A stretch of DNA of 64,000 nucleotides from Chitinophagaceae bacterium (GCA_017307755.1 JAFKGQ010000005.1:644741-708740); one strand, 5' to 3'. Positions 18,539 to 28,335 are shown, numbered from the stretch's first letter. The notes: generated by a model from the letters alone, not told the origin. Made by a program: numbers and translations.

Positions 18539-19006
18539 ATGAAAAAGCATTTTCTATTCATGTTTTATTTTCTTCTATCATCAACCATTGCTTTTGCACA
18601 ATCAAAACCAAAAACTCATGTAATGAACAATGTGCAGGCCTTGCAAAAACTGCTAACAGGCACAGGATTGCCTTTCAGAATGGCAAACGACACCCTTGCT
18701 GCCATACCTTATGGAGGCAAAAACATTTCATCGTACCAGGTGGTGGTGCAAAAGATCAGCGACCTGTATATTATTTATACGAATCTTACTGAAACTCTGC
18801 CCGGAAAGATTGACGAAACTAAATATAAATACCTGTTGCAGCAAAACGATCACTATGATGCGGTAAAAATAGGAATGAGTGCAGATGATAATATCGTGTA
18901 CTTAAGAGCCGATGTATATAAAACGGCAATCACAACAGCCTTACTGAAAAGGATTATTGAACAGGTAGCCAACGTTGCCAATATTATCGGCGGCGATTTA
19001 AAATAA
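18539..19006 (+). CDS. Small secreted YbjN-like protein
   Basis: This 155-residue protein has a clear signal peptide (KKHFLFMFYFLLSSTIAFAQ). The mature part has the alternating pattern of the YbjN / type III chaperone-like fold: helix QALQKLLTG, strands FRMANDTLAAIPY and YQVVVQKISDLYIIYTNL, helix YKYLLQQNDHYDAVKIGMS, strand NIVYLRADVY and a long final helix. Such folds bind partner proteins. Lying 29 bp behind the cytolysin-like gene, it could be its periplasmic or extracellular chaperone or inhibitor; that is inference from position. Confidence 0.6.
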   Translation: MKKHFLFMFYFLLSSTIAFAQSKPKTHVMNNVQALQKLLTGTGLPFRMANDTLAAIPYGGKNISSYQVVVQKISDLYIIYTNLTETLPGKIDETKYKYLLQQNDHYDAVKIGMSADDNIVYLRADVYKTAITTALLKRIIEQVANVANIIGGDLK

Positions 19007-19031
19007 ATGATCTGAATGAAAATCAACTACA

Positions 19032-21182
19032 ATGAAAAAATATCCTCTTGCAATCAGTATGCTGCTTGCTATGACTACCACATTTGCACAAACTAAACAA
19101 AAACCAGTTATGAAGCAGGACAAAGTACCCACTCAAAAAGAAATTGATAATATGATGAAAGAAATGCAGAAAGCAATGGATGAAATGAGCCCGGAAGATA
19201 AAAAGATGATGGACAGCATGGGTATTAAAATGCCATCGATGAAAGATATACCCAAACTAACAGATAAGCAAATGTCCGATGCTTGGGAAGATGAAAAACG
19301 TATTGTGCCTAAACGAGATGATGCACGTATTGCCGCCATACCCAAAGCAGTTGCGAATTCAAAAATGGGAGCCTATATAGCTGCGGTACACAATAAATTA
19401 GCGTCAGTCTTTAAACCTGCAGTGGTATCAACAGGCAATAAAATGTATGATTACATTAAATCAAACAGTAAAAATGCAGGTGAAGCAGCTAATATGACAA
19501 TGGGGCTTTGGCTGGCAGGCAAGCCGGAGCTTGCTTTATATGTTTTAGGGAAATTATGCGCCATAGATGCCGGCAACACCGACGCCCTCAGTAACTATTC
19601 AGCTATGCTTTCTATGCAGGGAGCACAGCATTTGGCCATTCCTATTCTTAATAATCTCAATGCCAGGTATCCCAAAAACAGTACGCTGCTCAACAATCTC
19701 GGGCAGGCCTGGTTTGGTCTTGGGGAAATTGCCAGGGCTGAAAAATACCTGGATAGCACCATTCGTATATACGCTTATCACCCACAGGCTAATCTAACTA
19801 AATCATTAATTGAAGAAAGTAAGGGTAACAAGCAACAAGCCATTGAAGCCGTTAAGCGAAGTATGGTAAAAGCATATAGCATGGAAAAAGAAAACCGGTT
19901 AAACAAGTTGGGCTATAAAATAAAACCTAAAGATATAGCCTGGAATAAACCCATGCCACAGGATGCGCTGGGGCTGGAGAAATTTAAATGGCCTGAATAT
20001 CCTATGAACGTTGAAGAAAGCAAAATACTGGAGATGGAGTGGGATGCCTTTAAGAAAAGATGTCAGGATGAAATAGATGAATTGAAAGTGCAGGAGGAAG
20101 CCCTTGAGAAAAAAGTGGAGCAAACAAATGATGTGCGGACAAAACAATTATTGCAGGCTGGACAAAGAGGTATTATGGCAGATCCGTTGCCTCGGTTGGC
20201 ATATAAAGCCATTGCCAAACTCCACTACCTGGTTGATGATAACGATGGACATATTTCGTTCTCTTATCAGAAAAAGTGGGATGCGGTAGCTAATGCAAGC
20301 ACTGAGACAGACAGGTTGAAAGACATGCTTTCCCAACAATCAAAAATACTGGAAGAAAAATATAAAGATCAATTTGGAGAAGGCAAGCACAATCCATTTG
20401 AGGCAGCTTGTACCGATGATACAAAGATAAAGAACAGTTTTCTGGGTTCATCCAACACACTCTTGCGGAACGCATTCAATGATCTGCTTGGTTTCATGCG
20501 GCGCAAGATCAATAATGAAATGTATTATAATCAATACACCATGTGGCCGGAAAATTTTGAACTGGCAAAAGTGCAGGCGAAGATCAGTTGGCTCTCGTTA
20601 ATTAATAGTCAGATACCACAGTTCAAAAATAAAAGCTCATGGTGCCAGAATGAGACGGATTCAGAAGATGTAAAACCTTTTAAGCTGTCAAAATTTGATG
20701 ATATAGCCTGCCAGTACAACGCTACTATGGATTTAAAAATAATAAAGTTTACAAACAACTGCAGCCGCATGACCAGTGAATTTGATTTTATGTTTTTAAA
20801 CTATGTTAGAAAGGATGATTTTGAACGGGCAGAAGGTGATACTTATATCAGCAGCACTTTCAAAATAAGCGCAGAAGTAGGGAAGGATTTGAAAGCAGGT
20901 CCCCTGAAAGTGGAAGCAAAACTAGGTGCAGGAGTTGAGCTTGAATTTGGGCGTGCAGGTGTGGAAGATGTGACGCTCATTGGAGAAGCTAAGGTGGGGG
21001 CAGGAACGGGAATACTGGATGAAGACGAAGAAATGGGTACAACAGGAATTGGCATAGCAGGAAAAGATGCTTTCCCAACTACTGTGGAAGCAGGTATAGA
21101 AGGCCGGATAAGTATTATAAGCGGACGGGGATCGGTAAGCGGCACGGGTGTATTGAGTCGTATAATAATGCCTGAATTGTAA
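19032..21182 (+). CDS. Secreted TPR protein with Gly-rich beta C-terminus, operon with cytolysin-like gene
   Basis: This 716-residue protein has a signal peptide (YPLAISMLLAMTTTFAQ). Next comes a Met/Lys/Glu-rich helical segment (MMKEMQKAMDEMSPEDKKMMDSMG, residues about 40-65, written here only in part as a motif seen in Bacteroidota TPR proteins), then TPR repeats around 150-275 and a charged coiled coil near 340-370. The last 110 residues are a Gly/Val/Glu-rich beta region (VEAKLGAGVELEFG, GEAKVGAGTGI, VEAGIEGRISI) that resembles repeated amphipathic strands. Function unknown. It lies 25 bp after the YbjN-like gene, within the same operon. Confidence 0.65.
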   Translation: MKKYPLAISMLLAMTTTFAQTKQKPVMKQDKVPTQKEIDNMMKEMQKAMDEMSPEDKKMMDSMGIKMPSMKDIPKLTDKQMSDAWEDEKRIVPKRDDARIAAIPKAVANSKMGAYIAAVHNKLASVFKPAVVSTGNKMYDYIKSNSKNAGEAANMTMGLWLAGKPELALYVLGKLCAIDAGNTDALSNYSAMLSMQGAQHLAIPILNNLNARYPKNSTLLNNLGQAWFGLGEIARAEKYLDSTIRIYAYHPQANLTKSLIEESKGNKQQAIEAVKRSMVKAYSMEKENRLNKLGYKIKPKDIAWNKPMPQDALGLEKFKWPEYPMNVEESKILEMEWDAFKKRCQDEIDELKVQEEALEKKVEQTNDVRTKQLLQAGQRGIMADPLPRLAYKAIAKLHYLVDDNDGHISFSYQKKWDAVANASTETDRLKDMLSQQSKILEEKYKDQFGEGKHNPFEAACTDDTKIKNSFLGSSNTLLRNAFNDLLGFMRRKINNEMYYNQYTMWPENFELAKVQAKISWLSLINSQIPQFKNKSSWCQNETDSEDVKPFKLSKFDDIACQYNATMDLKIIKFTNNCSRMTSEFDFMFLNYVRKDDFERAEGDTYISSTFKISAEVGKDLKAGPLKVEAKLGAGVELEFGRAGVEDVTLIGEAKVGAGTGILDEDEEMGTTGIGIAGKDAFPTTVEAGIEGRISIISGRGSVSGTGVLSRIIMPEL

Positions 21183-21209
21183 AAATGAGGTCAATAAATA
21201 TTATTCTGT

Positions 21210-22196
21210 ATGAAGTACAAAATCATAATTGCCTGTTTCATGTTTCCCCTATGGTTGCAGGCCCAGGATTGCAGCAAAGAAATCCTGCAACAAAAACCTG
21301 GCACCTGGAAAGCGGGACCGCAGGGATCTATCAGAAATGTAAGTGTAACAGACTTAACAAAAGAAAAATCAGTAATCGCCGCCATTCACAAATTGGTTTC
21401 CACTAATTACAAGCCAGCCGGCTGCCAGATTTCTTACAGCACAGTGTATGGAAAATATCCAGGTGCCGGCCAAACATTCATTGCCGACCCGTATCATTAT
21501 GCCATGTACATCCTACGGTATTTGTGTGACGCAAACAGTGCCGACAGATCAAAATACTATGTGGATTATTCCACTCCCACAACGGTCAATATAACTGCCA
21601 ACGTGATTTACTCATTAAATAATCTGTATGCTGCAAACCTTCCCGCAGATGATCTCAGGGGTTATTTAAAACTGAAACAACGCCCTCAAAAAAAGGATGG
21701 TTATTATTTTATGGGTGAGGAAGTAGTAGGCGACAGCCACCTCGAAAATAAAATAAAAGAATATCGGTGGTTGATTACCTATAATGATACACTTCCTTTC
21801 TCCTATCTCAGCCGTAAAGAATATTTATTGATACAAAGAAAAAGATTGGAACAGGCAATAAAGGATAATCCCGGGGAAAAAGCATACTACGACAAATATC
21901 TCAATAATATCAGCGAATATTTAAAAAAACCTGAACCCGAATTGAATCAGCCTGCCATTTGTATGTGGAATGACGAAGAAATGTTTGAAAATTTTATGGA
22001 AGAAGGCACCCAAGGTTCTTTTTTTGCCGTAAAACCAAACCTTGCGTACTACAGGAAAAAGCTACCTATGTCAACGCCACAATTTTTTACAGTGATATAT
22101 AAAATAGCGCATGGCGACCCTGTCTTTGAAGAGAATATTGAAGCGATAAAAAAAGCAGTTGATTTTGCAACACTGAAAAATATGCTGGGAAAATAA
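21210..22196 (+). CDS. Secreted protein of unknown function in the cytolysin-like operon
   Basis: This 328-residue protein has a signal peptide (KYKIIIACFMFPLWLQAQ). The mature part is mostly helical with Cys residues at about 21, 73, 107 and 259 that could form disulphides. I recognise no domain. It lies 27 bp behind the TPR gene and 43 bp before the next gene, all on one strand, so it is very probably co-transcribed with the cytolysin-like gene. Confidence 0.6.
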   Translation: MKYKIIIACFMFPLWLQAQDCSKEILQQKPGTWKAGPQGSIRNVSVTDLTKEKSVIAAIHKLVSTNYKPAGCQISYSTVYGKYPGAGQTFIADPYHYAMYILRYLCDANSADRSKYYVDYSTPTTVNITANVIYSLNNLYAANLPADDLRGYLKLKQRPQKKDGYYFMGEEVVGDSHLENKIKEYRWLITYNDTLPFSYLSRKEYLLIQRKRLEQAIKDNPGEKAYYDKYLNNISEYLKKPEPELNQPAICMWNDEEMFENFMEEGTQGSFFAVKPNLAYYRKKLPMSTPQFFTVIYKIAHGDPVFEENIEAIKKAVDFATLKNMLGK

Positions 22197-22239
22197 AACA
22201 ATTGACAACAAGAATATTTTTGATTTGAAAAAAAGAAAC

Positions 22240-23628
22240 ATGAAAAGGCTAATTCACTTTTGTATTCTTTGTGGCTTTGTGGGAAACAGCTTTGCCCAAA
22301 CCGAAACATTTGACCTTGTTACTTATACTGTTCCCAAAGGTTGGAAGAAAAGACCGGCTGAAAGCGCCGTACAGTTTTCAAAAGAAGATGCAGCCAAAGG
22401 AACTTACTGTCTGATAAAATTGTATAAAGCTGTACCGGGTACCCCCAGTTCAAAAGAAAATTTTGATTTGGCATGGATATCTTTAGTAAAAGAAAAGGTA
22501 ACAGTTTCCGTGGCACCCGAAATGCAGCCGGCGGCGACCGAAAACGGGTGGGAAGTGCAAAGCGGATATGCACCATTTGAAAACGAAGGGGAAAAAGGAA
22601 TTGTATTATTAGTAACATCGTCTGGTTATAACAAAATGGTAAACCTGGTAATACTGACCAATACGGATGCCTATGAAAAAGATATGGCATCATTTATAGA
22701 ATCAATTACCCTAAAAAAACAAACTCAAACAACCAACAAATCATCATCTACTTATGAAAAAAATGCACAGGAAATATCTGCTGCAAAAAAAGATGGTTTC
22801 GCTTTTACTACAACTAATTTTGATGATGGCTGGAACAGCACCGTACAAGAAGACTGGGTAGAAGTAACAAAAGGAAATATAAAAGTATTGCTTCACTATC
22901 CGAAGGAAGGAACAATTTTTGCCGCTGACCCCGGACCATTGACGAATGCAGCGTGGAATATTTTGGTTGCACCTCGATACAGAGATATTAAAAATTATAA
23001 AACAAGTTCTATTATTACTTACCACAGGCCCTACCTTGGCATGGGCTATGCAACTGAAAATGTCACCGGGAAAAATGTTTTTATTGTTTTCTTCCGCCAG
23101 GGAAACAGCGGCTGGCTTGAGTTTATTGCCCCTGACAAAAACAGTTTCATGCAGCAATACAAATTTGATCCTGAAACAATACAATGGGATAGCAACACTG
23201 ACCTCTTGATCCCCCTGGCAAATATGGTCGGCTATAACAAGTTTGCCGTGGCCGCATCTGACTTGAAAGGAAAATGGACCAGTGACTTTACGGGTATACA
23301 ACAATTGTATAATGTTTACACAGGACAATATGCCGGCATGAATATGAACCAGTCGAACGAAGAATTTATTTTTAACGCTGGAAACTCTTACAACTGGAAA
23401 TTACTTGTTGTAAATGGTATGGTTGGAAATGCGAAGTTTACCGAAGAAAAGTCAGCTGGTCAATTTACCGTACCCAATAACTGGCAGATTTATTTTTCTA
23501 AGATCGAAACCGGTCCCAGAACGTTTAGTGCATTCTGGTCATGCATAAAGGGAGCAAGAGTTTTAAACCTGTTGGATGCGAATGCTCCCGGTTCTGGTAT
23601 TTATACAAAATATGGGTTGGCTAAATGA
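22240..23628 (+). CDS. Secreted protein with lipocalin-like C-terminus, last gene of the cytolysin-like operon
   Basis: This 462-residue protein has a signal peptide (KRLIHFCILCGFVGNSFAQ). The N-terminal 155 residues read FDLVTYTVPKGWKKRPAESAVQFSKED, a fold seen in bacterial proteins that begin with a PsbP/DUF-like 'VPxGW' strand. A second copy of similar character follows (FDDGWNSTVQEDWVEVTKGNIKVLLHYP), and the last 130 residues resemble a lipocalin (LKGKWTSDFTG, FTVPNNWQIYFSK). ATG at 22240 is preferred to TTG at 22225. Function unknown. A 29-nt hairpin follows 82 bp downstream. Confidence 0.6.
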   Translation: MKRLIHFCILCGFVGNSFAQTETFDLVTYTVPKGWKKRPAESAVQFSKEDAAKGTYCLIKLYKAVPGTPSSKENFDLAWISLVKEKVTVSVAPEMQPAATENGWEVQSGYAPFENEGEKGIVLLVTSSGYNKMVNLVILTNTDAYEKDMASFIESITLKKQTQTTNKSSSTYEKNAQEISAAKKDGFAFTTTNFDDGWNSTVQEDWVEVTKGNIKVLLHYPKEGTIFAADPGPLTNAAWNILVAPRYRDIKNYKTSSIITYHRPYLGMGYATENVTGKNVFIVFFRQGNSGWLEFIAPDKNSFMQQYKFDPETIQWDSNTDLLIPLANMVGYNKFAVAASDLKGKWTSDFTGIQQLYNVYTGQYAGMNMNQSNEEFIFNAGNSYNWKLLVVNGMVGNAKFTEEKSAGQFTVPNNWQIYFSKIETGPRTFSAFWSCIKGARVLNLLDANAPGSGIYTKYGLAK

Positions 23629-23709
23629 TTTAGCAACTCGAATTTACCTAAACCCGGCCCTGGACGGCCCGCTCCGGTGATCCCGGTGGAGGGGTTAAAA
23701 CACAATTAC

Positions 23710-23740
23710 ATCAGTGCCCAGCCAAAGGCTGGGCACTGAT
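23710..23740. repeat. Dispersed palindromic repeat, copy 1 (possible bidirectional terminator)
   Basis: A perfect hairpin with 14-bp arms (ATCAGTGCCCAGCC / GGCTGGGCACTGAT) and an AAA loop, placed between two convergent genes. The same 29 nt recur at 30,451-30,479, also just after a gene end. There is no long U-run on the plus strand; a weak T-run follows 10 nt later. Confidence 0.7.
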
Positions 23741-23745
23741 GGGGC

Positions 23746-24864
23746 TCATATTTTTTCAAAATAACCGATGAGTTCCCCGGCATATGTTTCCGGCTGTTCC
23801 ATTGCTGCAAAATGTCCGCCTTTATCCATAATATTAAAACTTACAACATTGGCCATCCTTTGCGCCCATTCTTTTGGGAATTGGGCTTCTTTAGGATAAA
23901 GAGACACCCCCGTCGGTACCGTTACCCATTTAGAAGACTGTAATCCTCCCATATAACCGGTACGTGCATTTTCGGCATATGTCCTGATGGTTGAATTGAT
24001 AGATTGACTTACCCAGTAAATCATGATATTGGTAATTAATTCATCCATGGTGAAACAATTCTTGAAATTTCCATTATTATCGCTCCAGGCATGGAATTTT
24101 TCAATGATCCAGGAAGCCAGGCCTACCGGGCTATCATTGAGCGCATAGCCGAGGGTTTGCGGTTTGGTGGACTGTATCATATTAAACGCTCCTTCTGTAA
24201 AGAACCAATGCTGAATTTGCTGTCCAAACGCCTGTTCCGCAGGTGTCATTGTACTCCAGTCTTCGCTTCCATTAGGATAGCCTACATCTGTTAGATGAAT
24301 TGCCTTTACATTACCAGGAAACTGCACCGCGAGCGATTTCGTAATCAAGGTACCCATGTCGCCTCCTGCTGCAAAATAGGTGGAATAGCCCAATGTTTCC
24401 GTCATGAGTTTGTTAAACAGGATAGCCGTCTTATCACTGTTGAGAGCCGTTTGCTGGGAAAAGCCAAATCCGGGTATGGAAGGAATAACAAGGTCATAAG
24501 ATCGTCTACTTCCTGATGGTTCGGTTAGCATAGGAATGATCTTGATAAACCGATAGAAGGAGTCGGGCCATCCATGATTCAGTATGAGCGGAATGGTATT
24601 TTTTCCCTGGCCTTTTACATGAATAAAATGAATGGTGACCCCGTCAATATCGGCCTTGTATTGAGGGAATTTGTTGATTTCTGCTTCATGGGTCCTCCAA
24701 TTGTATTCTGTCTGCCAATAACTCACCAATTCCCGCAGATATCTGGGGTTAGTTCCATAATTCCATCCGGCATTTTCCGGTTCATCCGTCCATCTGGTCT
24801 GCTTTAATCTTATCGACAGGTCGGTTAATACCTCTTGTGGAACATTGATTTTGAAAGGTTTCAT
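23746..24864 (-). CDS. Epoxide hydrolase (alpha/beta hydrolase with EHN domain)
   Basis: This 372-residue enzyme has the N-terminal epoxide hydrolase domain (EHN, residues 1-110: FKINVPQEVLTDLSIRLKQTRW, then WRTHEAEINKFPQY). The alpha/beta core shows the oxyanion motif HGWP at 97-100, the nucleophile Asp169 in AAGGDMGTLI and the base His351 in KGGHFAAMEQPE. It hydrolyses epoxides to diols in the microsomal-type family. There is no signal peptide. It is a single gene, preceded by a divergent gap and followed by the dispersed hairpin. Confidence 0.9.
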   Translation of the reverse strand: MKPFKINVPQEVLTDLSIRLKQTRWTDEPENAGWNYGTNPRYLRELVSYWQTEYNWRTHEAEINKFPQYKADIDGVTIHFIHVKGQGKNTIPLILNHGWPDSFYRFIKIIPMLTEPSGSRRSYDLVIPSIPGFGFSQQTALNSDKTAILFNKLMTETLGYSTYFAAGGDMGTLITKSLAVQFPGNVKAIHLTDVGYPNGSEDWSTMTPAEQAFGQQIQHWFFTEGAFNMIQSTKPQTLGYALNDSPVGLASWIIEKFHAWSDNNGNFKNCFTMDELITNIMIYWVSQSINSTIRTYAENARTGYMGGLQSSKWVTVPTGVSLYPKEAQFPKEWAQRMANVVSFNIMDKGGHFAAMEQPETYAGELIGYFEKI

Positions 24865-24961
24865 AACTGTTGTATTTGTTTCGTTTATACAAAAATAAAC
24901 AGCAGATACTCCCTTTCATTGTAAAAAATTTACCTTGCCAGCCTGACTGCCGATAGTGAAA

Positions 24962-25804
24962 TTACTTCGCGCCGGGCCTGGTATCAGGAATTTGCAGGAT
25001 CATATCGGGAAGCAGCTTATTTTCATCTAAAGCCAATTGAGATTTCAGATATTCCATTGGCTTTAGTCCGGTGAAATGCGAGAAGTCCTTTATAAGATGA
25101 GCCTGGTCAAAATAGCCATATCTGTGAATAATGGCGAACCAGTCAATATGGTCTTTCTGCTTTTGAATTTCAGCCACTACCTGATGTAACCGGCGGATCC
25201 TTTGCAGGTATTTGGGTGAAAAACCTGTATACGTTTTGAGCAGGTGTATGACGTGCTTTTGAGAATAACCGGATTTCTGTATTAACCAATCAATGGGCTT
25301 ATCAATATGCTGGTTTATAAATCTTACAATATGGTCGCCCATGTTCTCGTCAACTGAATATTGTAAGAAATAATTTTCGATAAATGTAACCTTGTCTGTA
25401 AACGTAGTGGCATTGAGCAGTTGCTCATGCAGCCGTGTAAAAGAACTTCCAAAAACTTCCTCTGCTTCAATACCAACATGATCCAGTATGGGTATAGGGA
25501 TTTTGGTAAGCGAGAAAAAACCACCGACTGTAAAGCGAATGCTTATAATGGTAGAATTGGGATTATTTTTATACATAATGGCCTGTTTCTGCATACCAGT
25601 GATCCAGGCATTCTTTACTACTTTCTTATTGCCGGATTCTGGATACATTGTATTGACGGTATTCTCATTCAGTTCAATCACCATGTTTATTCCACCTTGA
25701 GGGAGTTCTTTGATATAAGGAATCGGCAGTGATCCACATACATAAACGATGTGTTCAATAAAGTTCGAAAGCGGATATTTTGGAAAATGATGATGAATCT
25801 GCAT
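24962..25804 (-). CDS. AraC-family transcriptional regulator
   Basis: This 280-residue protein has an N-terminal ligand-binding half starting MQIHHHFPKYPLSNFIEHIVYV (with the DUF6597-like motif GGINMVIEL) and a C-terminal AraC double helix-turn-helix: IDWLIQKSGYSQKHVIHLLKTYTGFSPKYLQRIRRLHQ, then IIHRYGYFDQAHLIKDFSHFTGLKPMEYL. The start at 25804 is chosen because the conserved domain begins there; the frame extends to 25873. It lies 97 bp from the epoxide hydrolase on the same strand and may regulate it. Confidence 0.88.
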   Translation of the reverse strand: MQIHHHFPKYPLSNFIEHIVYVCGSLPIPYIKELPQGGINMVIELNENTVNTMYPESGNKKVVKNAWITGMQKQAIMYKNNPNSTIISIRFTVGGFFSLTKIPIPILDHVGIEAEEVFGSSFTRLHEQLLNATTFTDKVTFIENYFLQYSVDENMGDHIVRFINQHIDKPIDWLIQKSGYSQKHVIHLLKTYTGFSPKYLQRIRRLHQVVAEIQKQKDHIDWFAIIHRYGYFDQAHLIKDFSHFTGLKPMEYLKSQLALDENKLLPDMILQIPDTRPGAK

Positions 25805-26000
25805 GGTTGATTTGAGTGGTGGCCTTTCGCATGAGTTAAGTTCGGCATTATTCAACAAAAAAGGAAGAACCATACAAAATTCTGTCTAATTCTTCTTTTT
25901 TCGGAGCTGGCGACACCTTTCGAGCCTTTTTGCCGAGGATTTTCGTCAGGTAATGCGGTAATATCTGATTTTTTCGTAAAATGTAGGCCAACTTTTTGAA

Positions 26001-26534
26001 ATGATAACACTTCAGGACCTTGGAAAGAGGATTAGCATTATTGGGCCGAGCAACAGTGGGAAGTCTACCCTGGCTCAATTGCTTGCTGAAAAGCTGGATG
26101 TTCCAGTCTGCCATCTCGATCAGCTTGCCCATATTCCCGGAACCAACTGGCAGCCCCGTTCAAACGAAGAATGGAAAGCGGAACATGACCTCTTTATCTC
26201 AAACAGTAACTGGGTTATAGATGGCAATTACAGTTTCAGCATGCCTCAACGTTTTGCAAGATCAACTTATGTAATTTGGTTAGATTTCAACATTTGGGGA
26301 TGTATCAGAAGATATTTATTACGGTCTCTGAAAAGCGACCCAAACAGGCCAGGCAGGTTGATCAATGCAAAAAAGGACTTTAGTATTGACCTCATACTGT
26401 ATATGATGTTTACATATCCTGGAAAGCGAAAAAAGGCTAAAGTAATTTTAGAGCAGTCCGACGCTCGCTTTTTACACCTTTGTTCGATTGATGAACTTAA
26501 CCACCATTATGGATTTTGGGGGTTGAAAAGATAG
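26001..26534 (+). CDS. Small P-loop kinase (AAA / FlaR-like topology modulation family)
   Basis: This 177-residue protein has a Walker A motif at residues 15-23 (GPSNSGKST), then VCHLDQLAHIPGTNWQPRSNEEW, WVIDGNYSF and YVIWLDFNIWGCIRRYLLRSL. These are the marks of the adenylate-kinase-like group annotated as FlaR or 'DNA topology modulation' proteins. The name is historical; phosphorylation of a small substrate is likely but not shown. It is a single gene. Confidence 0.8.
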   Translation: MITLQDLGKRISIIGPSNSGKSTLAQLLAEKLDVPVCHLDQLAHIPGTNWQPRSNEEWKAEHDLFISNSNWVIDGNYSFSMPQRFARSTYVIWLDFNIWGCIRRYLLRSLKSDPNRPGRLINAKKDFSIDLILYMMFTYPGKRKKAKVILEQSDARFLHLCSIDELNHHYGFWGLKR

Positions 26535-26688
26535 CGTACAAAAAGACTCCCGCTAAAACGGGCAGCCGGCTCAATACCGGCACAATGTCCTGCGGATGAC
26601 CAGCGAGTGAATATAAATTTGGGGGGGCAGTTGCACCTGATCCACCTGTAACACGACGAACCTGATATTATCGAACCAGACTGTTAAT

Positions 26689-27957
26689 TTATCTGACGAA
26701 GGTCAATGTACCGAAACCCAATTGGTCGAACCCCCCGCTGTTGGGCCCGTAATCGCCCCCACCTCCCTCGGGGCGGTTTTTTAATGCATATTTCTCGATA
26801 TTAGGGGATGATTGTCCTTTTAATTGCACATAGTGAGCGTAAAGCAACTCCCAGCTTGGTCGGTTCCCACCTCGGGAAGCGCTTGAAATGACAGTTTGAT
26901 TGACATTGTTGCAATTATTGTAAGTCGTAAAAGGGACTGTACCACCAAGGTTGTACGCAGCCACATATTCGCACATTCCCTGGATGCGGGGACGGGCATC
27001 GTGCCAGGGATTATAGGCGAATAGATCAATGCCCTGGTTGAAAGCCATTTGGCAGATAACGCCGTAAAGGGAAACATCAAAGTTGCTATGCCCCTGGTCC
27101 CTGCCGCTCTCCTGGCATTGTGCCAGGCCCGAAGAATCGGAATATGCAAATGGCGCCACATGACCGTAGGAACCATTGCCAGCTCCGTTCTTAAAGTAGG
27201 AAATGGCCTCATCGAATTTTGAGGCATCATCGCAAAGTATCCCGATGGCCAGGATGGAGGCCATATTGCATCCATCCCAATTGGCCCAGTAATGGGAAAT
27301 ACAGGCGCCATTATGATTGGTTAGAAAATCATGGTTCGACAGATAAAATACATTGATCATCATTTTTTTGAACCGGGCGAAATCTGCGGAGGCCCAACCG
27401 GGGTACGAACGCATGATCTCAGCAGCGTTGGCAAACTCATAGCCATAGATGCCAACTGCCAGGAACCGGTCGGATGAACCTCTTATGGCGACAAGTTTAT
27501 CAGACCATGCGTTCATGATGGCTACAGCCTTATCCGCATTAGCGGTAGTACCTGCTATCTTCCATCGCAAGGCATTCTGATATGCTGCCGCGATATCGTT
27601 GTATAACAAAACGTAGTTTTCCGGTGATCCGCTTCCTCGGTAAACAGTGTCAACAGGCCCTATCATCTTGTAATCGGAAAAAGAATGAGGATTTGCCAGC
27701 AGCTTGTTCCAGCCTGAGAACTGCGGCTGGGCGCCGGCATTCACCTTATCGACCATCCTGTTGAAATCCTGGGCAGTATGCAACATTCCGGGATGAGCAA
27801 ATATCCTGGTCGCCAAAGGTGAACCCTGGCCGCTCTTCGCTGCGTTTTGGCAGCTTCCCGATAACTGTGTCCAAAAAAATAAACAGAGAATTAAATTTTG
27901 ACGATAGCGCCCAAAGGCAGAGAGGGGGATCAGTCTTATCTTCACGATAAAATACAT
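26689..27957 (-). CDS. Alginate-lyase-family lipoprotein
   Basis: This 422-residue protein has a lipoprotein signal ending LSGSC near residue 35. The rest is an (alpha/alpha) toroid like PL5 alginate lyase: FAHPGMLHTAQDF, WSDKLVAIRGSSDRFLAVGIYGYEFANAAE, then HNGACISHYWANWDGCNMASILAIGI and QESGRDQGHSNFD. The His and Arg/Asn of these motifs are the usual catalytic region. Substrates in the family include alginate and other uronate polysaccharides; this one cannot be assigned. Its exported position suits polysaccharide depolymerisation at the cell surface. No SusCD genes adjoin it. Confidence 0.8.
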   Translation of the reverse strand: MYFIVKIRLIPLSAFGRYRQNLILCLFFWTQLSGSCQNAAKSGQGSPLATRIFAHPGMLHTAQDFNRMVDKVNAGAQPQFSGWNKLLANPHSFSDYKMIGPVDTVYRGSGSPENYVLLYNDIAAAYQNALRWKIAGTTANADKAVAIMNAWSDKLVAIRGSSDRFLAVGIYGYEFANAAEIMRSYPGWASADFARFKKMMINVFYLSNHDFLTNHNGACISHYWANWDGCNMASILAIGILCDDASKFDEAISYFKNGAGNGSYGHVAPFAYSDSSGLAQCQESGRDQGHSNFDVSLYGVICQMAFNQGIDLFAYNPWHDARPRIQGMCEYVAAYNLGGTVPFTTYNNCNNVNQTVISSASRGGNRPSWELLYAHYVQLKGQSSPNIEKYALKNRPEGGGGDYGPNSGGFDQLGFGTLTFVR

Positions 27958-28065
27958 TACGAATAATGATCAAAACTACGTTTATTTTCTTTTGCAACCT
28001 GCTCAACGGAAGTTAATTAAATGTAAATGCATCGTAATTTTAATAAAAGAGATGAGTAATTTAGT

Positions 28066-28335
28066 TTACAACTCCGGCTGGTAAAGGTTTATCCTTCTTA
28101 CTTCGGCAAATAGCCCAAGGTGCGCTTGAAAATACGAAACCGTTCCTTTCACTAACGCTTTCTTTGTATTAGGTCCAATGGGGATTCGAACTTTTTTAAT
28201 GGAATTACCCCGCGAAAGTATGAAAATGTCCGTCAGTTTTTCAACCAGTTCCTTAAAAATACTCTCGCCATTCGAGCTGTTGCTCATGATCACCAATGCC
28301 GCCTTTTGCTGCGGGAAACCGATGGCGTAATGCAT
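28066..28335 (-). pseudogene. C-terminal remnant of a beta-lactamase-type serine hydrolase
   Basis: The stretch HYAIGFPQQKAALVIMSNSSNGESIFKELVEKL resembles the last conserved block of class C-like serine hydrolases (strand with VIMSNS, then the C-terminal helix). There is no upstream part with SxxK or YxN; the region before it is the ArsR promoter. The tail after LTD does not follow the family, so both ends are degraded. Confidence is limited because only about 35 residues carry the signal. Confidence 0.4.

Noticed and set aside
25848..26132. Minus-strand open frame overlapping the P-loop kinase
   Set aside because: Its first half is the antisense of the kinase start, and the rest (LTKILGKKARKV...) shows no family. 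The tail is faintly protein-like but there is not enough to call a gene.
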